Shown: positions 23,722 through 30,088 of the stretch, one piece after another
Layout: each line of letters opens with the position of its first letter
Position numbering within the stretch: the first letter of the stretch is position 1
Assembly: GCA_934631055.1 (NCBI GenBank)
Contig: CAKTXP010000009.1
Coordinates: 1-33,696, forward strand
Origin: an uncultured Clostridia bacterium
GTDB lineage: Bacteria; Bacillota; Clostridia; Christensenellales; Aristaeellaceae
Reading direction: 5' to 3'
Length of the DNA: 33,696 nt
Translations under genes and position numbers: made by a program
The notes under the pieces: model-generated
Told to the model about the DNA's origin: nothing
Database searches by the model: none
What the model saw: only the letters and a program-made list of their open reading frames with translations

Positions 23722-23961
23722 TCATTTCTCATTTCCGATTTGGTCGAGGATCTTTGCGGCGAGATTGCTCAGCACTTCCGGCTTGGTGACAATCATGCCG
23801 TTCTCCTCGTCGCCGAGGATGAGCAGCGTGTCACCGGGGCGGATGCCGTACAGCTCGCGCGCGTCTTTGGGAATCACGATCTGACCGCGGTCGCCGACTT
23901 TGGCTGTGCCGAAGATATGGCGGGTCTTGTTCATGCCCAGTACATGCTTGCCGGATGCCAG
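23722..23961 (-). CDS. AbrB/MazE/SpoVT-family DNA-binding regulator
   Basis: A protein of about 79 residues with a swapped-hairpin AbrB DNA-binding domain: FGTAKVGDRGQIVIPKDARELYGIRPGDTLLI (shown here as known family elements GQIVIPK, ARELYG, RPGDTLL). The start is unusual. The predicted promoter at 24008-24036 places the transcript start near 24001. GGAGGG (23968-23973) lies 6 bases before a CTG at 23961, which I take as the start. ATG codons at 23988, 23979 and 23934 are alternatives but have no good ribosome site. It overlaps or abuts the YnbB-like gene and probably regulates that two-gene unit, including itself. Confidence 0.85.
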   Translation of the reverse strand: MASGKHVLGMNKTRHIFGTAKVGDRGQIVIPKDARELYGIRPGDTLLILGDEENGMIVTKPEVLSNLAAKILDQIGNEK

Positions 23962-24007
23962 AGAGATCCCTCCAATCATACTTTTCATACTTTTCACACG
24001 ATGTGAC

Positions 24008-24036
24008 AGGATAGCAGATATGGCGGAAGATGTCAA
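24008..24036 (-). promoter_or_regulatory. Promoter of the AbrB-type/YnbB-like operon
   Basis: TTGACA (24031-24036 on the minus strand), a 17-base spacer and TATCCT (24008-24013). Just downstream, at 23977-23994, two perfect 9-base direct repeats (CATACTTTT on the plus strand) overlap the predicted leader and could bind a regulator. Confidence 0.75.
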
Positions 24037-24100
24037 GAGAAATCTGCAAAAAAACGCAAAGAATGACGAAAAGTTGTGCGGCGGAGGAGCGCGGCAAAAA

Positions 24101-24129
24101 TTGACAAAACATCATTGCCGTGTTACAAT
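24101..24129 (+). promoter_or_regulatory. Promoter of glmM
   Basis: Consensus -35 TTGACA (24101-24106), a 17-base spacer and TACAAT (24124-24129). It drives the divergent glmM unit with a leader of about 63 bases. Confidence 0.85.
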
Positions 24130-24198
24130 GAAATCGTTATGTTACGCAGTATGGAATCCTGTGTGTATCGGTCTATCTGACCGGGAAAGGCATTGAAT

Positions 24199-25563
24199 AT
24201 GGGTAAGTATTTCGGTACGGACGGCTTCCGCGGCGAAGCCAATGTAGACCTGACCAGCGAACATGCTTATAAGATCGGTAAATTCATCGGCTGGTATTAC
24301 GGCGCGCGCAAGGGCAGAAAGGCGCGCATCGTCATCGGCAAGGATACCCGCCGTTCCAGCTATATGTTTGAATATGCTATCGTCGCGGGTCTGACCTCGA
24401 CCGGCGCGGACGCGTATATGCTCCATGTCACGACCACGCCGAGCGTCGCCTATGTCACGCGCGTGGACAGCTTTGACTGCGGCGTGATGATCTCCGCGTC
24501 GCACAACCCGTTCTACGACAACGGCATCAAGCTCATTAACGGACGCGGCGAGAAGATGGACGACGAGACGATTGCCGCTATCGAAGCGTATCTGGATGGC
24601 GATTATGCCAGGCTGGGGCTGGAGGGCGATGTGCCTGCGGCGCACAGGGAAGAGCTGGGCGAGATCGTCGATTACGTTTCCGGACGCAACCGCTATGTCG
24701 GCTATCTCATTTCGCTGGCGGCCCATTCCTATAAGAATATGCGCGTCGGTCTGGACTGCGCGAACGGCAGTTCCTGGAACATCGCGCGCACGGTGTTTGA
24801 AGCGCTCGGCGCAAAGACGTTTGTCATCAACGCGGAGCCGGACGGCTTGAACATCAACCGCGGCGCTGGTTCGACCCACATCGAGGGTCTGCGCCGTTTC
24901 GTCGTCGAAAACCACCTGGATGTCGGCTTTGCCTATGACGGCGACGCGGATCGCTGTCTGGCGGTCGATGAGAACGGCGAGGTTGTGGACGGCGACAAGA
25001 TCATCTATATCTTCGGCCGCCAGCTCAAGAAGGAAGGCAGGCTTACCGGCAACAAGGTCGTCACGACGATCATGAGCAATTTCGGTCTGTACAAGGCGCT
25101 CGACGAGGCGGAGATTGGCTACGAAAAGACTGCTGTCGGCGACCGTTTCGTCTATGAAAACATGGCGCAGAACGGCTACTGCGTCGGCGGCGAACAGTCC
25201 GGTCATATCATTCTGAGCAAGTATGCGACGACGGGCGACGGCATCCTGACCTCCATCGAGCTGATGGAAGCGATGCTGGATAACAAGCAGACGCTCTCCC
25301 GCCTTGCCGCGCCGGTGACGGTCTATCCGCAGGTGCTCAAGAATATCCGCGTCAGCGATAAGGCTGCCGTCCGCGAGAATGCGCATGTGCAGGAAGTCGT
25401 CAAGCAGGTTGCCGAGAAGCTGGGTGACACGGGACGCGTTCTCCTGCGAGAGAGCGGCACCGAACCGGTGATCCGCGTCATGGCGGAAGCGCAGGAGCTT
25501 CGCGACGCGGAAGCCTGCGTCAACGAGATGATCGACGCCATCCGCGCCGAGGGGCTTGCGTAA
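24199..25563 (+). CDS. glmM: Phosphoglucosamine mutase
   Basis: A 454-residue alpha-D-phosphohexomutase that converts glucosamine-6-phosphate to glucosamine-1-phosphate for UDP-GlcNAc and hence peptidoglycan synthesis. Seen: the KYFGTDGFRGEAN start typical of GlmM, the phosphoserine loop SASHNP with Ser101, the metal loop DGDADR at 247-252, the sugar loop GEQSGH, and the phosphate loop RESGTEPVIRVM near the end. Length and domain order are normal. The ATG at 24199 follows GGGAAAGG by 8 bases; an in-frame TTG two codons earlier is not preferred. It is followed 13 bases later by a GlmU-like acyltransferase, which fits the next step of the pathway. Confidence 0.93.
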   Translation: MGKYFGTDGFRGEANVDLTSEHAYKIGKFIGWYYGARKGRKARIVIGKDTRRSSYMFEYAIVAGLTSTGADAYMLHVTTTPSVAYVTRVDSFDCGVMISASHNPFYDNGIKLINGRGEKMDDETIAAIEAYLDGDYARLGLEGDVPAAHREELGEIVDYVSGRNRYVGYLISLAAHSYKNMRVGLDCANGSSWNIARTVFEALGAKTFVINAEPDGLNINRGAGSTHIEGLRRFVVENHLDVGFAYDGDADRCLAVDENGEVVDGDKIIYIFGRQLKKEGRLTGNKVVTTIMSNFGLYKALDEAEIGYEKTAVGDRFVYENMAQNGYCVGGEQSGHIILSKYATTGDGILTSIELMEAMLDNKQTLSRLAAPVTVYPQVLKNIRVSDKAAVRENAHVQEVVKQVAEKLGDTGRVLLRESGTEPVIRVMAEAQELRDAEACVNEMIDAIRAEGLA

Positions 25564-25576
25564 GGAGGATGCACAA

Positions 25577-26239
25577 ATGGACGCGATTAAGGTAAAAGAC
25601 CTGTATGATCTGACGCATACGCGCGCGGCGCAGATGCTGGAAACCTGCGAATATCCGTGGGAAGCGCTCGACAAGATCGGCGCGGCGGTGCTTGCCGTTG
25701 GCAAAACGCTGGATGCGGCGGCATATGACCATCCGGCGGAGAATATCTGGATTGCGAAATCGGCGTCCGTGGCGGCGACGGCGAGCATCACAGGTCCGTG
25801 CGTCATCGGCGAAGGGACGGAAGTCCGCCCCGGCGCGTTCATCCGCGGCAACGTGCTGGTAGGCGACGGCGCGGTGGTCGGCAATTCCTGCGAGCTGAAG
25901 AACTGCATTCTGTTCGACGGCGTGCAGACGCCGCACTACAACTATGTCGGCGACTCCATTCTGGGCTACAAGGCGCACATGGGCGCGGGCGCAGTGACCA
26001 GCAATGTCAAGGGCGACAAGAAAAACGTTGTCGTCCATGGCGAACAGGATTACGAGACTGGGCGCAAGAAGTTCGGCGCGATGCTCGGCGATTTTGCGGA
26101 AATCGGCTGCAACAGCGTACTCAATCCCGGCACGGTCATCGGCAGGGATTCTCAGGTCTATCCGCTTTCCAGCGTGCGCGGCGTCGTTCCGGCGCGGCAC
26201 ATCGCCAAGGGCGAGCGCGGCGTATTTGCGAAGGCGTAA
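25577..26239 (+). CDS. Stand-alone left-handed beta-helix acyltransferase, GlmU C-terminal-like
   Basis: A 220-residue protein. After an N-terminal helical region (about 1-60) come hexapeptide repeats of the left-handed beta-helix type (TASITGPCVIGEGTEVRPGA and later units). The segment TPHYNYVGDSILG followed by MGAGAVTSNVKGDKKN closely resembles the acetyltransferase active site of GlmU, where a His and Tyr precede YVGD and a GAGT-N-D-K motif binds substrate; here His120 and Tyr121 are present. No uridylyltransferase domain is attached. It directly follows glmM, so acetylation of glucosamine-1-phosphate is plausible, with uridylation done elsewhere. The ATG at 25577 follows AAGGAGGA by 7 bases. 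The exact substrate is inferred. Confidence 0.88.
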   Translation: MDAIKVKDLYDLTHTRAAQMLETCEYPWEALDKIGAAVLAVGKTLDAAAYDHPAENIWIAKSASVAATASITGPCVIGEGTEVRPGAFIRGNVLVGDGAVVGNSCELKNCILFDGVQTPHYNYVGDSILGYKAHMGAGAVTSNVKGDKKNVVVHGEQDYETGRKKFGAMLGDFAEIGCNSVLNPGTVIGRDSQVYPLSSVRGVVPARHIAKGERGVFAKA

Positions 26240-26254
26240 GGGAGTGGGGTGACG

Positions 26255-26304
26255 TTGGGGCTTTGCCCCAAGCCCCATCTTCGCTTCGCGGCGGTTTGAA
26301 GCAT
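26255..26304 (+). repeat. Composite hairpin element, short copy after the acyltransferase
   Basis: TTGGGGC-ttt-GCCCCAA (26255-26271) begins 15 bases after the stop codon. It continues into the complement of the CCGCCGCGAAGCGAAG spacer of the 22.3-kb copy. The 21-base palindrome and hairpin 1 are missing, so this is a natural deletion form. Confidence 0.65.
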
Positions 26305-26316
26305 TAGAGCATAAAG

Positions 26317-26362
26317 AACAAGGCGGTTACACCGAAAAAATTCGGATAACCGCCTTGTTTAT
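26317..26362 (+). terminator. Terminator of the glmM unit
   Basis: A 13-base perfect stem AACAAGGCGGTTA (26317-26329) with its complement (26347-26359) encloses an inner stem CCGAA/TTCGG and is followed by TTTATTATTATTG. Confidence 0.75.
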
Positions 26363-26371
26363 TATTATTGT

Positions 26372-26447
26372 CCTGATTTCGCAGAAATCAGGAAGTGGGA
26401 ATTCCAAGAACCTCAGGTTCTTGGCGGGTTTTAGGGCAGAGCCCTAA
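26372..26447 (-). repeat. Composite three-hairpin element, complete copy
   Basis: Hairpin 1 is CCTGATTTC-gca-GAAATCAGG (26372-26392). Hairpin 2 is the palindrome with arms CCAAGAACCT and AGGTTCTTGG (26404-26424), identical to the copy at 12743. Hairpin 3 is TTAGGGC-aga-GCCCTAA (26431-26447), in which one G-C pair of other copies has become A-T on both sides. It starts 11 bases after the stop of the minus-strand TSCPD gene. Confidence 0.75.
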
Positions 26448-26458
26448 CCGTCTCCCCC

Positions 26459-26704
26459 TCAGTGATTCGCCTTATACTCTTCAAGAGCCTGGGCAAGCTG
26501 ATCCGGACAGCTCGTGCCGTTGCGGCACTGGATGCCCTTCAGGCGGGCGATCGCCTCGTCCACCGTCATGCCCTTGACCAGCGCGGCGACGCCCTGCGTG
26601 TTGCCGGCACAGCCGCCGTTGAACTTGCAGTCGGTGACGATGTTGTTTTCGACTTCAAAGTCGATGGAACGGCTGCAAACATTATGCGTTTTATAGGTAT
26701 TCAT
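26459..26704 (-). CDS. TSCPD-domain protein (TIGR03905-type)
   Basis: An 81-residue protein with the diagnostic C-R-N-G-T-S-C-P-D segment (Cys60, Cys66) and further cysteines at 10, 26 and 32. This is the pattern of the TSCPD domain also found at the end of some ribonucleotide reductases, where it is thought to bind metal. As a stand-alone protein its role is unknown. The ATG at 26704 follows AGGAGG. The extension further upstream lacks a ribosome site. Confidence 0.92.
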   Translation of the reverse strand: MNTYKTHNVCSRSIDFEVENNIVTDCKFNGGCAGNTQGVAALVKGMTVDEAIARLKGIQCRNGTSCPDQLAQALEEYKANH

Positions 26705-26828
26705 ACGTTTTCCTCCTGTCATGCGCAAATAACGCAGTTTCTTATTTCGACACGATACGCGTTTTTCCTGCATGGGACGATGAAGCTGCATGGCTCATAC
26801 GATGAAAGAGACAGGGGGGTGCGCGGCG

Positions 26829-27683
26829 ATGAAGGAACATATCGTCGTTTCGGGCGGCGACGAACTGAGATGCTTTGCCCCGCCGATGCGCGGCGGGATG
26901 CGGCGCATCCGATTGGAGGGCGCGGGCGCGCTCTGCGCATGGGGCGGAGCGATCTTCTGCGCGAGCGACTGGGGCAATGTCATCTGGCGGCTGAACGCGG
27001 AAAGATTGATCCCGACGGGGCTTTTCGCCGGCGGACCGGGCATGCGGAGGCTGGCGCTCTCGCCCGATGGCGAACGGCTTTACGCCCTCTGCGCGGAGGC
27101 GGACAGCGTGCTTCTGCTCGACGCGGCGAGCGGCGCGCCCCTCATCGTCAATCGCGCGGGACTGAATCCGCAGAACATAGCTCTCGACGAGATGGGCGAT
27201 ACGCTGGCGGTCGCGACGGGGGAGACCGGCGATGCGCTGCTCCTGCATGCGCGCACGCTTTCCCTGCTGGCACGCCTGCCGATGCCGGGAATGGTCTATG
27301 ACGTGCTGCTCAGGAATGGAGCTGTGTATGCGCTGTGTCTGAATGAAGCGATGGCGTCTACGCTGGTGACCGTACCGCCCTGCGGCATTCGGCAGGTACT
27401 TCGGCTGGAAGGCATGCCGGGCATGCTGACGACGCATGGGGGAAACATCCTTTGCGCGACGGAGGGCTTTCTGCATACGGTCGCGCCGGATGGCACGCGC
27501 ATCCTGCGGACGGAGAAGGCGGCGGGGCGAGCCGACCGGCTGCTCTTTTCAGACGGCGGGCTGATCTTATGCGATTCGCTGACGGAAAACATGGTGACGC
27601 GCGACTGCGGCGGGCGCTGGAAGATGCTTTGCGCCCATGTGCGGGATATGTGCGTATATTTCACTCAAGATGAACCATCCTAA
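26829..27683 (+). CDS. Beta-propeller-like (YVTN/WD-type) repeat protein, hypothetical
   Basis: A 284-residue protein made of repeated four-strand-like units of about 40 residues, e.g. MRRLALSPDGERLYALCAEA followed by DSVLLLDAASG, and NIALDEMGDTLAVATGET. These resemble YVTN or lactonase-like propeller blades (PDG, LDA, LAVATG). There is no signal peptide, so a cytoplasmic location is likely. The ATG at 26829 follows AGGGGGG by 9 bases; an ATG 13 codons earlier has no ribosome site. A membrane protein gene begins 21 bases after the stop. Function cannot be assigned. Confidence 0.8.
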   Translation: MKEHIVVSGGDELRCFAPPMRGGMRRIRLEGAGALCAWGGAIFCASDWGNVIWRLNAERLIPTGLFAGGPGMRRLALSPDGERLYALCAEADSVLLLDAASGAPLIVNRAGLNPQNIALDEMGDTLAVATGETGDALLLHARTLSLLARLPMPGMVYDVLLRNGAVYALCLNEAMASTLVTVPPCGIRQVLRLEGMPGMLTTHGGNILCATEGFLHTVAPDGTRILRTEKAAGRADRLLFSDGGLILCDSLTENMVTRDCGGRWKMLCAHVRDMCVYFTQDEPS

Positions 27684-27704
27684 CGGCGACAGGGGGATGG
27701 ACGT

Positions 27705-28280
27705 ATGGCGCAGACGGCAAGGATTCGGCAAATGATGGGCGTTCTGCTCGTGCTTTCGATGCTGGCGACGACGGCGCTGCTGGTTGTGCAGGGACGGGGG
27801 CGAGAAGCGCTTCCGCTGCATCTTTGCAGCGTTTCCGCGCTGCTCGCCGTGGCGCTGGCGTTTCGGAAAAGCGCGATGATCCTGGATTTTCTCTGGTATC
27901 TGGGCATGCCGGGCGCGGTGCTGGCGCTCGTCTTTCCTGCGCCCGCGTCGAGCGTGATGCAGCCGCTGTTTACCGCGGGCTATGTCGTGACGCACGCGAT
28001 GATCGTCATGATCCCGCTGGCGGCGTTCGCGATGGGCGAATTTCCGCGCGGAGGAACGGCGCCCATGCAGCTCATGGCCTTGCAGGCGCTTGCGCTGACG
28101 GCGTTTTTTGTCAATCGGGCGCTGGGGACGGACTTCCTGTTTTTAGCCGCGCCGCCGCTGAATACGCCGCTTGAGCGGGTCTGGCGGATGGGCTATACGG
28201 CGTATATCCTGCTGCTGCAGGGCATGATGACGGCGCTGTGCCTGCTGATGAAAGCGGCGCACAGGGCGCTGTTTGAGTGA
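27705..28280 (+). CDS. YwaF/TMEM164-like integral membrane protein (TIGR02206-like)
   Basis: A 191-residue membrane protein with about five to six hydrophobic helices. The motifs LPLHLCSVSALLAV in the second helix, a Gly-Met-Pro-Gly after the next helix and THAMIVMIPLAAF resemble the YwaF/TMEM164 family, which has LPLHLCS and H-x2-(I/V) patterns. The total length is shorter than typical members (about 230), mainly at the N-terminus. The biochemical role of bacterial members is unknown. The ATG at 27705 follows AGGGGG. Probably co-transcribed with the propeller gene. Confidence 0.75.
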   Translation: MAQTARIRQMMGVLLVLSMLATTALLVVQGRGREALPLHLCSVSALLAVALAFRKSAMILDFLWYLGMPGAVLALVFPAPASSVMQPLFTAGYVVTHAMIVMIPLAAFAMGEFPRGGTAPMQLMALQALALTAFFVNRALGTDFLFLAAPPLNTPLERVWRMGYTAYILLLQGMMTALCLLMKAAHRALFE

Positions 28281-28298
28281 CCGGACGTTTTTCGAGCT

Positions 28299-28327
28299 AT
28301 ACAAATCTCCTCAAATGCGTTATAATG
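28299..28327 (+). promoter_or_regulatory. Promoter of the DUF2232-rplI-dnaB-topB unit
   Basis: TATACA (28299-28304), a 17-base spacer and a perfect TATAAT (28322-28327), about 89 bases before the TTG start. Confidence 0.65.
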
Positions 28328-28415
28328 TCAAATGGATATTCAGCATATTGCGCTGCATGTTTGAGATGCGGCTGATGAAATTCGGAAAGATTTACATATA
28401 AAGAAGGGATTTGCT

Positions 28416-29489
28416 TTGGAAAATCAGAATCGTTCGCTGCTCAAGCGGGAGAACCGCTGGGGATGGACCGTTTTGAGCATCGTCATCTGCCTGCTGCTTT
28501 CGCCGCTGGCGGCGCTTGCAGCCTTTGTGCCGCAGATCGTGACGATGGTGCCTGTGCTGCTGATGTTTCTGCTGGGCTATGTCGGCCCGGTCAGCGCGGC
28601 GGCATGCACGGCGATCATAGTTGCAATCAGTTCGGTGCTGCTGGGCGGCTGGGGCGGTGCGCTGAGCGCGCTGCTGCTCGTTCCGGCGGTCGTTGTCGGC
28701 GTGTATATGGTCGAGCGAAACAATGATTTCTGGGTGAGCGCCGCGGGAACGGGCGTGACGATGTTCGCGTCGATGGGCGTGGTCATGCTCGTCATCAGCG
28801 CGCTTGCGGGTACGGACGTTGTGACGGCGATGAGCCAGACGCTTCAGCAGGCGTTCGCTTCCTCTGGAACGATGGGCGATTCCGTGCTCTCGATGATGAC
28901 GCAGCTGGGGCTCATCACCGCGCAGGGCGGCGGAAGCGTCGATATCGGCGCCATTGACGCGGCGACGCGCGAACAGCTGATCTCCGCGCTCGTCATGATG
29001 GTGGATTCGATGCTGCGGCTTGAGATCCCGATGCAGATGGCGACGGGTTCCGTGGCGGCGGGTCTGCTTGGACAGGCTGTGCTGCGCAAGGGCGTTCTCT
29101 CCCGCGGGGAGAAGGTCGATTATCCGCCGCTGCGCACATGGTGCGTTCCCAAAGGATGGGGGCGCGTGCTTGGCGGAACGCTGGCGGCGCTGTATCTGCT
29201 TTCGCTCGTCGTCCCCAGCATGACTAACAGCATGTTCTACGTCTTCAGCGGCGTATTTGAACAGATATTCGCTTTGCAGGGCATTGCGGCGGTCTGTTAC
29301 TTCCTGCATGAAAAAGGGAAAGGACGCGCTTTGCAGGCGCTGGCGTTTGTCGTGGGGTATTTCCTCGTCAGTCCGGCGGCGCTCATCCTCGGTCTGGCGG
29401 ATCAGGCGTTTGACTTTACGCACCGCCGTGCTAAAATAGAGGAGGACAGACCGAATCCGTTTGACCCGCGCGAAACGGAGAAACACTAA
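28416..29489 (+). CDS. DUF2232 (YybS-like) integral membrane protein
   Basis: A 357-residue polytopic membrane protein with hydrophobic segments at about 18-45, 45-62, 65-95, 105-130, 205-225, 250-275 and 290-325, ending in a charged tail (HRRAKIEEDRPNPFDPRE). The arrangement and neighbourhood match YybS/DUF2232, found upstream of rplI and dnaB in Bacillota. The TTG at 28416 follows AAGGG by 7 bases. The function of the family is not established. In Bacillus subtilis the c-di-AMP phosphodiesterase gene gdpP lies between yybS and rplI; here rplI follows directly after 33 bases. Confidence 0.85.
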   Translation: MENQNRSLLKRENRWGWTVLSIVICLLLSPLAALAAFVPQIVTMVPVLLMFLLGYVGPVSAAACTAIIVAISSVLLGGWGGALSALLLVPAVVVGVYMVERNNDFWVSAAGTGVTMFASMGVVMLVISALAGTDVVTAMSQTLQQAFASSGTMGDSVLSMMTQLGLITAQGGGSVDIGAIDAATREQLISALVMMVDSMLRLEIPMQMATGSVAAGLLGQAVLRKGVLSRGEKVDYPPLRTWCVPKGWGRVLGGTLAALYLLSLVVPSMTNSMFYVFSGVFEQIFALQGIAAVCYFLHEKGKGRALQALAFVVGYFLVSPAALILGLADQAFDFTHRRAKIEEDRPNPFDPRETEKH

Positions 29490-29522
29490 TCATCAAAGAT
29501 TCCACACAGGAGGATTTAAGCT

Positions 29523-29966
29523 ATGAAAGTCATTCTGCTCAAAGATATCAAGGGAACCGGCAAGAAGGATCAGATCATCGAGGCGTCCGACGGATTCGCC
29601 CGCAACTTCCTTTTCCCCAAGGGGCTGGCGCGCGAAGCGAACGCGACCAACCTGAACGCCATTGAGAACGCCAAGTCCGCGCAGAAACACCGCGAGGACG
29701 TTGAGCGCGCCAAGGCGGAGGAGACGCGCAAGGCGATCAGCGGCAAGGTCATCAAGATCACGGCGCGCGGCGCGGAGGGCGGCAAGCTCTACGGCTCTGT
29801 AACCGCGCAGGAGATCGCCGACGCGCTGAACAAGCAGTACGGCGTGAAGGTCGAGAAGCGCCGTATCGAGGTTGCCAACATCCGCAACGCGGGCGATTTC
29901 ACCGTGAACGTTTGGCTCTATGCGGGCATCACGGCGGAAATGACCGCCAAGGTGGAAATCGGCTAA
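29523..29966 (+). CDS. rplI: 50S ribosomal protein L9
   Basis: A 147-residue L9 of normal length. The N-terminal rRNA-binding domain shows MKVILLKDIKGTGKKDQI and the hallmark region GFARNFLFPKGLA. A long charged helix (about 45-75) links it to the C-terminal domain with GGKLYGSVTAQEIADAL. L9 binds the L1-stalk base of the large subunit and affects reading-frame maintenance. The ATG at 29523 follows AGGAGG. It lies between the DUF2232 gene and dnaB, an arrangement common in Bacillota. Confidence 0.98.
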   Translation: MKVILLKDIKGTGKKDQIIEASDGFARNFLFPKGLAREANATNLNAIENAKSAQKHREDVERAKAEETRKAISGKVIKITARGAEGGKLYGSVTAQEIADALNKQYGVKVEKRRIEVANIRNAGDFTVNVWLYAGITAEMTAKVEIG

Positions 29967-30012
29967 TCGAAGCGGGGGACTGTTGCAGGCATTCTCAAAG
30001 CCTTTGCTGCCG

Positions 30013-30059
30013 CTCTCAACGGGGAGAGGCGCAAGGCAGAGAGGGCTGAGCAATAGCCC
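30013..30059. repeat. Degenerate CCCTCTC-type element upstream of dnaB
   Basis: CTCTC-aac-GGGGAGAG followed by GAGAGGGCTG, the same 10 bases that end the copy at 10001-10010, then GGGCT/AGCCC. It lies in the 122-base gap between rplI and dnaB. Confidence 0.45.
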
Positions 30060-30088
30060 CTGTATTTTGTATAAAAGGGGAGAACAAC

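Noticed and set aside
24001..24198. Possible riboswitch in the glmM leader (glmS-type or other)
   Set aside because: The predicted leader is only about 63 bases and shows no ribozyme or aptamer-like conserved blocks.
4746..26447. Possible CRISPR-like or tandem array
   Set aside because: Repeats are far apart, internally palindromic and not separated by regular spacers; no cas genes are present.
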